This document shows, in pieces, positions 13,794 through 21,832 of a DNA stretch of 64,000 nt. Positions within the stretch are counted from its first letter, which is position 1; every line of letters begins with the position of its first letter. A program made the position numbers and the translations under genes. The stretch spans positions 1-64,000 of the forward strand of contig NZ_JYLF01000011.1 of assembly GCF_001043055.1 (NCBI RefSeq). The letters are read 5' to 3'. This stretch comes from Pseudomonas weihenstephanensis (GTDB lineage Bacteria > Pseudomonadota > Gammaproteobacteria > Pseudomonadales > Pseudomonadaceae). The notes under the pieces are model-generated. The model was given only the letters and a program-made list of their open reading frames with translations, was not told the DNA's origin and ran no database searches.

Positions 13794-14617
13794 AGAAAAT
13801 TGTCGCTATTGCAGCGCTGTGCATGCTCGCTTTGACAGCGGGCTGCTCAAAAGTCCCCAACGGTTTTGTCGGCGTGAAAGTCAACATGCTGGGCAGTGAC
13901 AAGGGTGTGCAAGCCGATGCCGTAGGCCCTGGCCGCTACTGGCTGACGCCAAACGAGGAAATATTCCAGTTCCCAACGTTCACGCAAAACTTCAACCTCG
14001 GCGTGGTGACGTTCCAGACGCAAGACGGGCTCAAGGTATCGGCACCGGTCGGCGTCAGCCTGTACGCCAAGCCGGACAGCGCGCCAATTCTGTTCAAGAC
14101 CTTTCGCAAAGGCATGAATGAAATTGTCGAGATCAATGCCGCCCAGGTGATCCGCAACCAGTTCAACACCCAAGCAAGTCTGGTGAAGGTCGATGCGGTG
14201 TATGGCAAAGGCAAAGCGGATTTCCTCAAAGGCGTTGAGACCTCAGTCCGCGAACATTTCGAGCGATACGGCATCGTCGTCGACAGCCTCTACCTCACCG
14301 GCGACATCGTTTTACCGCCCACGGTCACCGCGGCACTCAACGCCAAGGTTGAATCAACCCAGAAAGCTGAGCAACGCGCCAACGAGGTCGCACAGACCAT
14401 TGCCGAAGCGGATAAAGCCCGCGAGCAAGCCAAGGGCGAAGCTGACGCTATCACCACCCGCGCTATTGCCGAGGCTGAGTCGCTGAACATTCGTGGGGAG
14501 GCCATGCGCAAGAACCCAGGCGTGGTTGAGCTGAACGCCATCGAGAAATGGAACGGCGTATTGCCGGTGTACATGACGAGTGGCACTTCGACGCCATTCA
14601 TCAGCGTCGGCAAGTAA
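13790..14617 (+). CDS. SPFH/Band-7 (prohibitin-like) lipoprotein
   Basis: A 275-residue lipoprotein. The GTG start at 13790 gives a signal peptide of 18 residues ending LALTAGC, with Cys19 as the lipidation site; CGGAG lies 8 bases upstream. Residues about 22-200 are a Band-7/SPFH domain (GFVGVKVNMLGSDKG, then VGPGRYWLTPNEEI), and a long charged coiled coil follows (VESTQKAEQRANEVAQTIAE onward). SPFH proteins form membrane-bound rings or scaffolds. In a prophage such a surface protein might alter entry of other phages or protect the membrane; that is inference. Confidence 0.85.
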   Translation: MKKIVAIAALCMLALTAGCSKVPNGFVGVKVNMLGSDKGVQADAVGPGRYWLTPNEEIFQFPTFTQNFNLGVVTFQTQDGLKVSAPVGVSLYAKPDSAPILFKTFRKGMNEIVEINAAQVIRNQFNTQASLVKVDAVYGKGKADFLKGVETSVREHFERYGIVVDSLYLTGDIVLPPTVTAALNAKVESTQKAEQRANEVAQTIAEADKAREQAKGEADAITTRAIAEAESLNIRGEAMRKNPGVVELNAIEKWNGVLPVYMTSGTSTPFISVGK

Positions 14618-14693
14618 GTTGTAGCGCGGAGTAGCAGAACTTGTCGCCCCGCGCATGCCCTGCTCAATGGCTATACCCATCGAAGAGGCTGCC

Positions 14694-15470
14694 ATGGACT
14701 TCGACCCAAAAGAATTAGAACGCATCATCCGCAAAATCAAACACTGCCTCGCACTGTCAGCAAGCGCCAATGAGCATGAAGCCGCAGCCGCGATGCGCCA
14801 AGCCCAGAAGCTGATGCAGAAATACCGGATCACCGAAATAGATGTTCAGCTCAGCGACGTAAACAGGACGGAGGGCGCCCATGCAAAAGCAAAACGCCCT
14901 GCATGGGACAAGAACCTTGGAGCAGTCGTCGCAAAAACATTTAACTGCAAGTCATTCAACTGCACGAGCTGGCATCCCATTATCGGCCGTAGAAGCCAGG
15001 CTGTTTTCATCGGCGTTACGCCTGCACCAGAAATTGCCAAATACGCTTACGACACCCTGCATTTCAAGGTGAGTAGCGCGCGCCGCGAGTACGTCGCAAA
15101 AGCCCGCAGAGGCGAACTATCACGAGGTCGATACACACCTGAAACGCGCGGCAACCACTTCGCCGAGGCTTGGGTCTACCAGGTGCACGAAAAATTGCTG
15201 GCTTTAGTACCTGAACAGGACGAACCCCCTGCACAGACTCAAAGCCAGGCACAAGCACTGTCACTGGCCGAAAACCATGACAATGCTCTAATTGAAGCCT
15301 TCATACACCAAATCACAAAGGGTGAAGGCGTCGGTAAAGCACGGGCACGCAAAGCCGCGAATGCCAACTTGGATGACCTCATCGCAGGCTTCTTATCAGG
15401 CAGCCAAGCCGAAATCAGCCACGGCTTAACGACTGGCGCCCAAACAGTTCCTGCAATCGAAGCTCAGTAA
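14694..15470 (+). CDS. DUF2786 domain protein
   Basis: A 258-residue protein starting MDFDPKELERIIRKIKHCLA. The N-terminal about 45 residues match DUF2786 (LSASANEHEAAAAMRQAQKL, then MQKYRIT), a helical domain found in phage and bacterial proteins of unknown activity. The remainder (about 80-190) contains FNCKSFNCTSW and KYAYDTLHFKVSSAR and resembles the extended C-terminal half of phage DUF2786 proteins. I chose the ATG at 14694, after GAAGAGG; two earlier in-frame ATGs are possible. Confidence 0.8.
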   Translation: MDFDPKELERIIRKIKHCLALSASANEHEAAAAMRQAQKLMQKYRITEIDVQLSDVNRTEGAHAKAKRPAWDKNLGAVVAKTFNCKSFNCTSWHPIIGRRSQAVFIGVTPAPEIAKYAYDTLHFKVSSARREYVAKARRGELSRGRYTPETRGNHFAEAWVYQVHEKLLALVPEQDEPPAQTQSQAQALSLAENHDNALIEAFIHQITKGEGVGKARARKAANANLDDLIAGFLSGSQAEISHGLTTGAQTVPAIEAQ

Positions 15471-15520
15471 CGCCAACCACCTACTTTTTCTGCTGGGCAT
15501 GACCCGGCACAGGACGCCTC

Positions 15521-16099
15521 ATGCCTACAGAAAACAAATCGACCGCGCCGCTGCAGGTAGAGCGCTCGACAGTCACGAAGCTGGTCATCACCGGTGCGGC
15601 GAATCTCGACCCGATCACCGTCTTCCTCGAGGACCTGGCCCCATGCAAGGGCAAGATCACCGTCAGTTGCTGGAGCAAGAGCTGGACGGCCTACTGGGGC
15701 GGCATGTGGGACGGCCTGAACATCGGGCAGTTCTTCTGCAAGCTGAACACCGCCTACATCATCGGCTACTTCGACCAGGCGATAAGCCCACGGCAGTTCA
15801 GTGGTGAAGCGCTTGCAAACAAAGCACAAATCACCGTGCTGAAAGAACGTCGGGGCGGTGAACTCGGACAGGACGAAGCGCGTGAGCTGTTCACCGAAGC
15901 CGAAGACTTTCGCGATTCGCCATCGATTGACCACCTGCACTCCGCGCACAGCGAACTGATGAGCAAGCTGTTCGGTGATGAGTGGTGGCACCTGACCAAC
16001 GACGCCACCGAGCCAAACCCCGACTACGCCTACCTCGAGCGGATTATTCACGCGGTCCAGCAGGCGCTGAGCCAGGAACATCAGCAGGTGGCAGCATGA
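15521..16099 (+). CDS. Prophage protein of unknown function (192 aa)
   Basis: A 192-residue soluble protein. The N-terminal part is beta-rich (KLVITGAANLDPITVFLEDL), with a Trp-rich stretch (WSKSWTAYWGGMWDG, about 50-65), followed by a helical C-terminal half. A WW pair near the C-terminus (DEWWHLTND) is notable. No catalytic pattern recognised. It stands last before the oppositely oriented DUF2971 gene, whose stop is 12 bases away. Confidence 0.7.
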   Translation: MPTENKSTAPLQVERSTVTKLVITGAANLDPITVFLEDLAPCKGKITVSCWSKSWTAYWGGMWDGLNIGQFFCKLNTAYIIGYFDQAISPRQFSGEALANKAQITVLKERRGGELGQDEARELFTEAEDFRDSPSIDHLHSAHSELMSKLFGDEWWHLTNDATEPNPDYAYLERIIHAVQQALSQEHQQVAA

Positions 16100-16111
16100 T
16101 CAATATCTTTA

Positions 16112-16801
16112 TTATTTTACCAAGCGATCGTAAAGATTTGATTGATTGAAGCAGTCGGTAAGACCATATTTCTCAGAAACATCAATCAAAGCGGTAACCA
16201 ACCAAGAGGGCATTGTTGGAGAAAAGTAAATCTCCTCCATCAGATTGGTTAAATCCACCTTGCACGACATCGCCTGCACTTCTGTATCAGGACTGTTACC
16301 TTCTGCATCTACTGTGGGAAAACCGAAACTTAACAATCTCACTTCTTGCTCATGCAAAAAGCTCAGTCGTTTGATAAACGCAGGTACCGCAATATTTAAC
16401 ATAGATCGCTCAGTGTAACGTTCATAATCCACGTACTGTACAGCGCCAATGAAAAAATCTTCTTCATCAATGATTGATCGCTTCAAGCTACCAATAGTCG
16501 TTTTAATGGCCACCCCGGAATGTCTGGACCCATATAGGTCCCACATTGCTGCCGACTCATAATCATTGGCATGCCAACAGTTGACGAATAAATACTTTTT
16601 GGATTTTACATCCATATCATCGCTGATAAATTCACGATATCCAACAGGCCAGTAACCTTCCCAAGGGTCATCAAACCTGTCTAACCTACACATATGCAGC
16701 GCCCGGGTTTGTAAAAGAGAAATATACTTGTCAACTGACATATATCGCCAAACAATCAAATCATCAGCCGGCGTTTTAAAGTCGCTATGCAAATAGTACA
16801 C
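16112..16801 (-). CDS. DUF2971 family protein (probable moron)
   Basis: A 229-residue protein with the DUF2971 layout: WRYMSVDKYISLLQTRALHM at the N-terminus, RFDDPWEG, a central CWHANDYESAAMWDLYG, GVAIKTTIGSL, and FLHEQEVRLL near residue 150. DUF2971 proteins occur sporadically on mobile elements; their biochemical role is not established. The gene is on the opposite strand to its neighbours, visibly more AT-rich, and flanked by AT-rich DNA with its own promoter space, all signs of a recently acquired cargo gene (moron). A defence or toxin role is possible but not shown. Confidence 0.75.
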   Translation of the reverse strand: MYYLHSDFKTPADDLIVWRYMSVDKYISLLQTRALHMCRLDRFDDPWEGYWPVGYREFISDDMDVKSKKYLFVNCWHANDYESAAMWDLYGSRHSGVAIKTTIGSLKRSIIDEEDFFIGAVQYVDYERYTERSMLNIAVPAFIKRLSFLHEQEVRLLSFGFPTVDAEGNSPDTEVQAMSCKVDLTNLMEEIYFSPTMPSWLVTALIDVSEKYGLTDCFNQSNLYDRLVK

Positions 16802-16962
16802 ATTAACTCCTTAATAATTGTTCATTTAGAGCTTTCAGCCGAACTGCAACCCTGCATATAGAACATAGCCGCCAGACAGTATATAGCTACGCCTTGAATA
16901 AACAAATTTTTAATAGTTCAACTCCCTCTAACGCAAGCCGCTATAGCGGCAAGGACGAAGTC

Positions 16963-17370
16963 ATGCCTGAAGAAACTGTTGTGCCCGTCGCTCCAGCGGT
17001 TATCGAATACGCCTACTCCACCAATGGCGAAGACTGGACAGCCGACTGGTGTTCGTTCCTCGACCAAAACGAAGAGTTGTCCCCTGGCGACGAGTGCCAG
17101 CGCGGCGTGATGCGCTACGCAGATCCCGCCGAGTTTGTAGATTCAGACTCAGTGATCAACTCCATGGCTGACAACGCGAGCTCAAGCGAACTTGGTGAGT
17201 GGGCCGATGACTTTCCCAGCGTCAGCGCCGAAGCCAAGCAGGAACTAGAGGATCTTCTCGATGCCTGGGCCCGGAAGAACTGCGATTGCTCGTTCTATCG
17301 AGTCAAGAACATCGAAACATTCAAGATTACACATGAGGACTTGGAGCATCTAGGCGAGGTGGCACCGTGA
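16963..17370 (+). CDS. Acidic prophage protein of unknown function (135 aa)
   Basis: A 135-residue strongly acidic protein starting MPEETVVPVAPAVIEYAYST at 16963, with GCAAGGACG about 6 bases upstream; an earlier ATG at 16894 lies in the AT-rich moron boundary and lacks a site. It contains SVSAEAKQELEDLLDAWARK, and CDCSFYRVKNIE near the C-terminus. Its stop overlaps the methyltransferase GTG start, so they are coupled. Acidic phage proteins of this size are often DNA mimics, but no evidence here is specific. Confidence 0.65.
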   Translation: MPEETVVPVAPAVIEYAYSTNGEDWTADWCSFLDQNEELSPGDECQRGVMRYADPAEFVDSDSVINSMADNASSSELGEWADDFPSVSAEAKQELEDLLDAWARKNCDCSFYRVKNIETFKITHEDLEHLGEVAP

Positions 17371-17840
17371 CTGCCGCCTTAAAAATCCTCGACCCCTGCT
17401 GCGGCAGCCGCATGTTTTGGTTCGACAAGGGCGACCAGCGCGCACTGTTCGGGGATATTCGTGACGAGCAACATGTGCTCTGTGATGGCCGTGCGTTGAA
17501 CGTTGAACCCAACGTCATCATGGACTTCCGCACCCTGCCCTTCGCTGACGGTGCATTTAAGCTGGTGGTGTTCGACCCACCTCACCTGACCCGCGCAGGC
17601 CGTGATAGTTGGCTGCGAGCAAAGTACGGGCTGCTAACAGATGACTGGCGCGACGACTTGGCCAAGGGCTTTGCGGAGTGTTTTCGCGTGTTGGCCACCG
17701 ACGGAGTATTGATCTTCAAGTGGAACGAAACCCAAGTCAAAGTCAGCGAAATATTGGCACTCACTGATCAGCAACCACTCTTCGGCCATAAGTCCGGCAA
17801 GCGTGTGAACACGCACTGGATAACGTTTATGAAGCGCTAA
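17367..17840 (+). CDS. Phage SAM-dependent DNA methyltransferase
   Basis: A 157-residue class I methyltransferase. DPCCGSRMFWFD (about 9-20) is the SAM-binding motif I region and FDPPHL (about 70) is the catalytic motif IV of the (D/N/S)PP(Y/F/H) type; FKWNETQVKV follows. The DPPH form and small size are typical of orphan phage methyltransferases. It probably modifies DNA bases to evade restriction; the target base and site cannot be read from sequence. It starts at a GTG overlapping the upstream TGA. Confidence 0.8.
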   Translation: MTAALKILDPCCGSRMFWFDKGDQRALFGDIRDEQHVLCDGRALNVEPNVIMDFRTLPFADGAFKLVVFDPPHLTRAGRDSWLRAKYGLLTDDWRDDLAKGFAECFRVLATDGVLIFKWNETQVKVSEILALTDQQPLFGHKSGKRVNTHWITFMKR

Positions 17841-17911
17841 ACCTTCTGCTTCAAACCCAACCCCCTGCTCCCAAAACTATCCAGCCGTCACCGGCATGGC
17901 GAGGTATATCT

Positions 17912-18409
17912 ATGTCCGCAATTCTTCAGCGCTTCCACCAAGTCGCCAATGACGCGCTCGTTAAGGTCAGCGAGCACTGTCTGCCCGGAGCCAAGATCAC
18001 ACTTGTGATCTATACCCCAGGCAAACCCGAGGAAGACATCGTTCTTAAGGATCAAGGCCTTGATGACAATGAAGTAGTCAGCTCATTGCGCCGACGCGGC
18101 CTGAGCATCGATGGTGATAACGCCTACAAGCGCGACCTGTGCGACTCAATCATCGGCGCCCTCGCCTTTGGCGCCCAAAACACCAATCCGCCGCCCACGG
18201 ATCACTGGGGTCAGCGGTTCTGGGATATCGGCCGGGAGGAGCGCGCAGTGTGCGAAGAGTTGATCGCAGCGCTGAAAGTAACCCGCGAAAACCTGCGCGC
18301 ATGCCAAGCCACTATCCATCTGTGCGGCGGTTTCGATCCGGCCTATGTGAACGACGCTCAGGCCGCGATGAAGGTTGCAGATGCTGCACTCGCCAAAGCC
18401 CTCAGCTAA
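17912..18409 (+). CDS. Prophage protein of unknown function (165 aa)
   Basis: A 165-residue soluble protein. The N-terminal part, about 30-60, is beta-like (GAKITLVIYTPGKPEEDIVL). The C-terminal part is helical and includes HWGQRFWDIGREERAVCEEL followed by VTRENLRACQATIHLCGG. Phage proteins with a similar helical end are common in Pseudomonas prophages, but I cannot name a domain. CGAGGT lies about 9 bases before the ATG. Confidence 0.65.
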   Translation: MSAILQRFHQVANDALVKVSEHCLPGAKITLVIYTPGKPEEDIVLKDQGLDDNEVVSSLRRRGLSIDGDNAYKRDLCDSIIGALAFGAQNTNPPPTDHWGQRFWDIGREERAVCEELIAALKVTRENLRACQATIHLCGGFDPAYVNDAQAAMKVADAALAKALS

Positions 18410-18492
18410 CCCACCCACTGCCGTCAAGCGAGGCAATACCAACCTTCAAGTCTCAATCAGCCCGCCCCGCTTTGGCAGGCAAGGATTTTTCT

Positions 18493-18723
18493 ATGCCCTC
18501 AAAGAACATCGGTGAGCGCATCGACGCCCGCTGCACCCGTTGTGGTGCCCGCAATATGCAAATCACCGAAGAATTTATCGGCTCTGGCCACTACGAAGTG
18601 CAGGCCGGCAAGGTCAGTGCCGTAGCCTCTGCCGACTCATTTATAGCAACAGGTCGCCTCTTCGGGCGCTGCCGCCAGTGCAGTCACGACTGGGTATTCC
18701 GCAAAAACCCGCTCGCCTCTTAA
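18493..18723 (+). CDS. Small zinc-ribbon prophage protein (76 aa)
   Basis: A 76-residue protein starting MPSKNIGERIDARCTRCGAR, with a second Cys pair in CRQCSHDW near residue 64. The two CxxC knuckles separated by about 45 residues make a likely zinc ribbon. AAGGA lies 8 bases before the ATG at 18493; the longer frame through this region is not the gene. It sits just upstream of the excisionase. Probable nucleic-acid or protein binder of unknown role. Confidence 0.65.
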   Translation: MPSKNIGERIDARCTRCGARNMQITEEFIGSGHYEVQAGKVSAVASADSFIATGRLFGRCRQCSHDWVFRKNPLAS

Positions 18724-18758
18724 CCCTTTCAGCACCCCGCACGGGGAAAGGAATCGAC

Positions 18759-18992
18759 ATGGCAAAAGTCATTGCCCAGATCACGGCCCGTCTCCCTCGC
18801 TTGATGGAAGCAGGCGAATACAGAAAGCTGCGCTACGCAGGCGGTAAACCAAGCTTGCAACAACTAAAGAAATGGATAGAGGAGGGTGAAGTGTTGGGGG
18901 AGGTAAAAGGCGGGATGTATTTCGTAGACCTGCAGGCCGCGATCATGGGGTCGAGTGATCCGCTGCTCGCTCAAATGCTGGAGCTTGGGTAA
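18759..18992 (+). CDS. Excisionase-like protein (Xis)
   Basis: A 77-residue protein starting MAKVIAQITARLPRLMEAGE at 18759 with GGGGAAAGG upstream. The core (KPSLQQLKKWIEEGEVLGEV, then KGGMYFVD) matches the winged-helix excisionase/AlpA pattern in which a short strand GGMYFVD follows the recognition helix. Its stop overlaps the integrase ATG by one base, the classical xis-int order. It should bend attachment-site DNA and direct excision on induction. Confidence 0.8.
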   Translation: MAKVIAQITARLPRLMEAGEYRKLRYAGGKPSLQQLKKWIEEGEVLGEVKGGMYFVDLQAAIMGSSDPLLAQMLELG

Positions 18993-20128
18993 TGGCTTCT
19001 CGGCCTCGCACAATCAAAAACCGCAAGCTCCCCCCCAACCTCTACCCCAACGGCAAATACTGGCGGTACCGCAACCCCATCACCGGCTTGATGACCAGCA
19101 TCAACCGCCCTCTGGAGGAGGCCATCAAGCTGGCCAGGGCTGCCAACGCGAAGCTGGCTCCTGTAATGGCCGGTGACGGTGAACTGCTCATGATCCTGAC
19201 AGGCGATCGCCTGCCCACAATACGCAACCTGGTGGAGCGCTTTGAAGCTGAATGGCTGAAAGATCGCGGCTATGCCGCTCGCACTTTGGCAGAGATCCAA
19301 TTCAAGCTGGAGCGTTACCGGCAGGACTTGGGGGATCAACTGATAGGTCAGCTCGATGTGCTTGCCGTCGCTGAATACCTGGACGGGTTCAGCAACAACG
19401 CCTACACCAAGCACCGCGGCTTACTGGTGCAGATCTTTGCCTTTGCGGTAGCCAAAGGATTAGCAGAGCGGAATGTCGCTGAGCTGACTCTGATCAAAAA
19501 GGAAGCCGAAAAGAAGCGACAACGCCACACGCTGGCTGGCCTGATGACGATTGTGGACGCCGACACCACGCCAATCTGGCTGAAACGCGCCATCCGCCTG
19601 GCGCTGGCCAGCCTGCAGCGGCGTGACGATATCGTTTCCTGGCTCAAGTCTTCGGTGGACCTTGAGAACAACACGATCAAGGTTTCGCCCGGCAAGACCC
19701 AGGGCTATGACAACCCCATACACCTGCAGATCAAAATGGGCAAAGCCCTGCGAGAGGTAGTGAGCGAATGCTTACGCTCTCCTGTGGCTTCGCCCTATCT
19801 GATCCATTACCGGCCCAAGGCGCGAAAGCGCGAGCAGATAGCCGCAAAAGATCACTGGACCTCAGTCACCCCGAATTATCTGAGCAACGAGTTCAGCAAG
19901 GCCCGGGACGCGGCGCATGCGTATGACCATATTCCGGCCACCGAACGACCCACCTTTCACGAGATCCGCGCTTTGGGTGCCTGGCTATATGAGCAGCAGA
20001 ATTTCCCGCAGGAATACATCCAGGCGCTGATGGGTCACGCAGACGCGAAGATGACCAAACACTATCAGGATGGGCACACAGCGAAAGGTATCGAGTACCT
20101 GGAGGTGGGCGCTGATTTGGCGTTCTGA
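18992..20128 (+). CDS. int: Prophage integrase (lambda type)
   Basis: A 378-residue tyrosine recombinase. The N-terminal about 65 residues form an arm-binding domain (NLYPNGKYWRYRNPITGLM), followed by a core-binding helical domain. The catalytic domain shows Arg in LASLQRRDDIVSWL, Lys in the hairpin near KVSPGKTQGYDN, FHEIRALG (HxxR), ALMGHADAKM and nucleophile Tyr in TKHYQDG. It ends 110 bases before tRNA-Val, with three direct repeats in between that look like its arm sites. It integrates and, with Xis, excises the prophage. Confidence 0.93.
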   Translation: MASRPRTIKNRKLPPNLYPNGKYWRYRNPITGLMTSINRPLEEAIKLARAANAKLAPVMAGDGELLMILTGDRLPTIRNLVERFEAEWLKDRGYAARTLAEIQFKLERYRQDLGDQLIGQLDVLAVAEYLDGFSNNAYTKHRGLLVQIFAFAVAKGLAERNVAELTLIKKEAEKKRQRHTLAGLMTIVDADTTPIWLKRAIRLALASLQRRDDIVSWLKSSVDLENNTIKVSPGKTQGYDNPIHLQIKMGKALREVVSECLRSPVASPYLIHYRPKARKREQIAAKDHWTSVTPNYLSNEFSKARDAAHAYDHIPATERPTFHEIRALGAWLYEQQNFPQEYIQALMGHADAKMTKHYQDGHTAKGIEYLEVGADLAF

Positions 20129-20135
20129 GGTGGGG

Positions 20136-20167
20136 GTTTTGCAAAAGTTTTGCAAAAGTTTTGCAAA
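20136..20167. repeat. Three tandem GTTTTGCAAA repeats, putative integrase arm sites
   Basis: GTTTTGCAAA occurs at 20136, 20147 and 20158, spaced exactly 11 bp (about one helical turn), immediately after int. The placement between int and the tRNA attachment site fits the P'-arm sites bound by the integrase N-terminal domain. Confidence 0.65.
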
Positions 20168-20177
20168 TCGCAGACAA

Positions 20178-20208
20178 CAAAAAAGGGCCCACCTTTCGGT
20201 GAGCCCTT
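20178..20208 (-). terminator. Terminator of tRNA-Val
   Basis: On the minus strand, AAGGGCTCACC and GGTGGGCCCTT form a stem with one mismatch, then a T-run; it lies 30 bases downstream of the tRNA. Confidence 0.8.
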
Positions 20209-20237
20209 CTAGACCGCCCAGCAGAGCGGATTTTGTT

Positions 20238-20314
20238 TGGTAGGCGCGATTGGACTCGAACCAACGACCCCCACCATGTCAAGGTGGTGCTCTAACCAAC
20301 TGAGCTACGTGCCT
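20238..20314 (-). tRNA. tRNA-Val(GAC)
   Basis: The cloverleaf reads from 20314 (AGGCACG acceptor) through D arm TAGCTCAGTTGGTTAGAGC, anticodon stem-loop CCACCTTGACATGGTGG with anticodon GAC, and T arm GGTTCGAATCC, to an encoded CCA at 20238-20240. The acceptor stem has one A-C mismatch. Its 3' end faces the prophage integrase, so it is the likely attB; the duplicated 3' segment should recur at the far prophage end outside the window. Confidence 0.95.
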
Positions 20315-20327
20315 GCTGTGGGGTCGC

Positions 20328-20355
20328 ATTCTATAGATTTGCAGAGGTGTGTCAA
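20328..20355 (-). promoter_or_regulatory. tRNA-Val promoter
   Basis: On the minus strand, TTGACA (20355-20350) and TAGAAT (20333-20328) are 16 bp apart, about 14 bases upstream of the mature tRNA 5' end. Confidence 0.75.
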
Positions 20356-20498
20356 CACCTTTTTTGCAGGTAACCCTATGAATTGTCGAATTATTTATTT
20401 GAAGCGCAAAAATAGCCGGCTGTGAGCCGCTGGCGGGCAGATTTCAACTCAGGTAGCATCGGCCGCACTCGTAAAAAATATAAAACAGAGGTTGCAGA

Positions 20499-21782
20499 AT
20501 GGCGAACACTCCTTACCCCCAGTCTTACTATGCGGCTTCAGCAAATCCGACGCCTGATCGCCCTGCCCTGCAAGGTGAGGTTGAGACGGATGTGTGTGTG
20601 ATTGGCGCCGGGTACACGGGGCTATCGAGTGCGCTATTCCTGCTTGAGCACGGTTTCAAGGTCACGGTGCTTGAGGCGGCCAAGGTGGGATTTGGCGCTT
20701 CGGGCCGTAACGGTGGCCAGATCGTTAACAGTTACAGTCGCGATATTGATGTGATTGAACGCACGGTCGGTGCAAAGCAAGCACAACTGTTAGGGCAAAT
20801 GGCATTCGAAGGCGGCCAGATCATCCGTGACCGCGTCGCTAAATACCAAATCCAGTGCGACTTGAAAGACGGCGGCGTCTTCGCAGCAATCACCAGCAAA
20901 CAAATGGGTCACCTTGAGGCGCAGAAAAGACTCTGGGAGCGCTATGGCAACTCGAAACTGGAGTTGCTGGACCAGCGCCGAATCCGTGAAGTGGTGGCCT
21001 GCGATCAATACCAGGGAGGATTGCTGGACATGAGCGGCGGCCATATTCACCCGCTCAATTTAGCGCTGGGTGAAGCGGCTGCGGTTGAGTCATTGGGCGG
21101 CACTGTTTATGAACAGTCGCCCGCCGTGCGCATCGAGCGCGGTGCCAGCCCGGTAGTGCACACGCCACAGGGCAAGGTCAGGGCCAAGTTCATCATCGTG
21201 GCGGGCAATGCGTATCTGGGCAACCTTGTCCCTGAGCTGGCGTCCAAATCAATGCCATGCGGCACCCAAGTCATCACCACCGAACCGTTGAGTGATGAGC
21301 TGGCGAAGACGCTGTTGCCGCAGGATTACTGTGTTGAGGATTGTAACTACCTGCTTGACTACTATCGTTTGTCCGGCGATAAGCGCCTGATCTTCGGCGG
21401 TGGCGTGGTGTATGGCGCACGCGATCCGGCCAATATTGAAGCGATTATTCGGCCAAAAATGCTCAAGGCTTTTCCGCAACTCAAGGACGTGAAGATTGAC
21501 TACGCGTGGACCGGTAATTTTCTGCTGACGCTGTCACGCCTGCCGCAGGTGGGACGTATCGGTGACAACATCTATTACTCCCAAGGGTGCAGCGGCCACG
21601 GCGTGACGTACACCCACCTGGCGGGCAAGGTTCTGGCCGAAGCGCTACGAGGCCAGGCTGAACGTTTTGACGCCTTTGCCGATCTGCCACACTACCCGTT
21701 TCCCGGTGGCCAACTGCTGCGCACACCGCTGACAGCGTTAGGTGCCTGGTACTACAGCCTGCGAGACAAATACGGATTCTGA
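20499..21782 (+). CDS. puuB: Gamma-glutamylputrescine oxidase-like FAD enzyme
   Basis: A 427-residue FAD-dependent oxidoreductase of the DAO family, very similar along its length to E. coli PuuB (for example YYAASAN, SGRNGGQIVNSYSRDIDVIE, SGGHIHPLNLA, NAYLGN, MPCGTQVITTE, TGNFLLTLSR). The dinucleotide-binding GAGYTGLSS lies at about 36-44. It oxidises gamma-glutamylputrescine or a related glutamylated polyamine in putrescine catabolism. No other puu genes are adjacent, so regulation and exact substrate are uncertain. It is the first chromosomal gene beyond the prophage junction. Confidence 0.88.
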   Translation: MANTPYPQSYYAASANPTPDRPALQGEVETDVCVIGAGYTGLSSALFLLEHGFKVTVLEAAKVGFGASGRNGGQIVNSYSRDIDVIERTVGAKQAQLLGQMAFEGGQIIRDRVAKYQIQCDLKDGGVFAAITSKQMGHLEAQKRLWERYGNSKLELLDQRRIREVVACDQYQGGLLDMSGGHIHPLNLALGEAAAVESLGGTVYEQSPAVRIERGASPVVHTPQGKVRAKFIIVAGNAYLGNLVPELASKSMPCGTQVITTEPLSDELAKTLLPQDYCVEDCNYLLDYYRLSGDKRLIFGGGVVYGARDPANIEAIIRPKMLKAFPQLKDVKIDYAWTGNFLLTLSRLPQVGRIGDNIYYSQGCSGHGVTYTHLAGKVLAEALRGQAERFDAFADLPHYPFPGGQLLRTPLTALGAWYYSLRDKYGF

Positions 21783-21796
21783 CAAACTGCACCTTC

Positions 21797-21821
21797 AAAC
21801 GGCGCCAAGGGCGCTGTTTTG
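21797..21821 (+). terminator. Terminator after puuB-like gene
   Basis: ACGGCGCC and GGCGCTGT pair (one G-T) and are followed by TTTT, 17 bases after the stop codon. Confidence 0.65.
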
Positions 21822-21832
21822 GAGGCGTTTGC

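Noticed and set aside
16894-16962. Upstream ATG start for the acidic protein at 16963
   Set aside because: The extra 23 residues are encoded by AT-rich DNA of the moron boundary without a ribosome site; the start at 16963 has one.
20136-20167. Repeats after int read as a CRISPR fragment or replication iterons
   Set aside because: Only three 10-bp units at 11-bp spacing without spacers; position between int and the tRNA fits integrase arm sites better.
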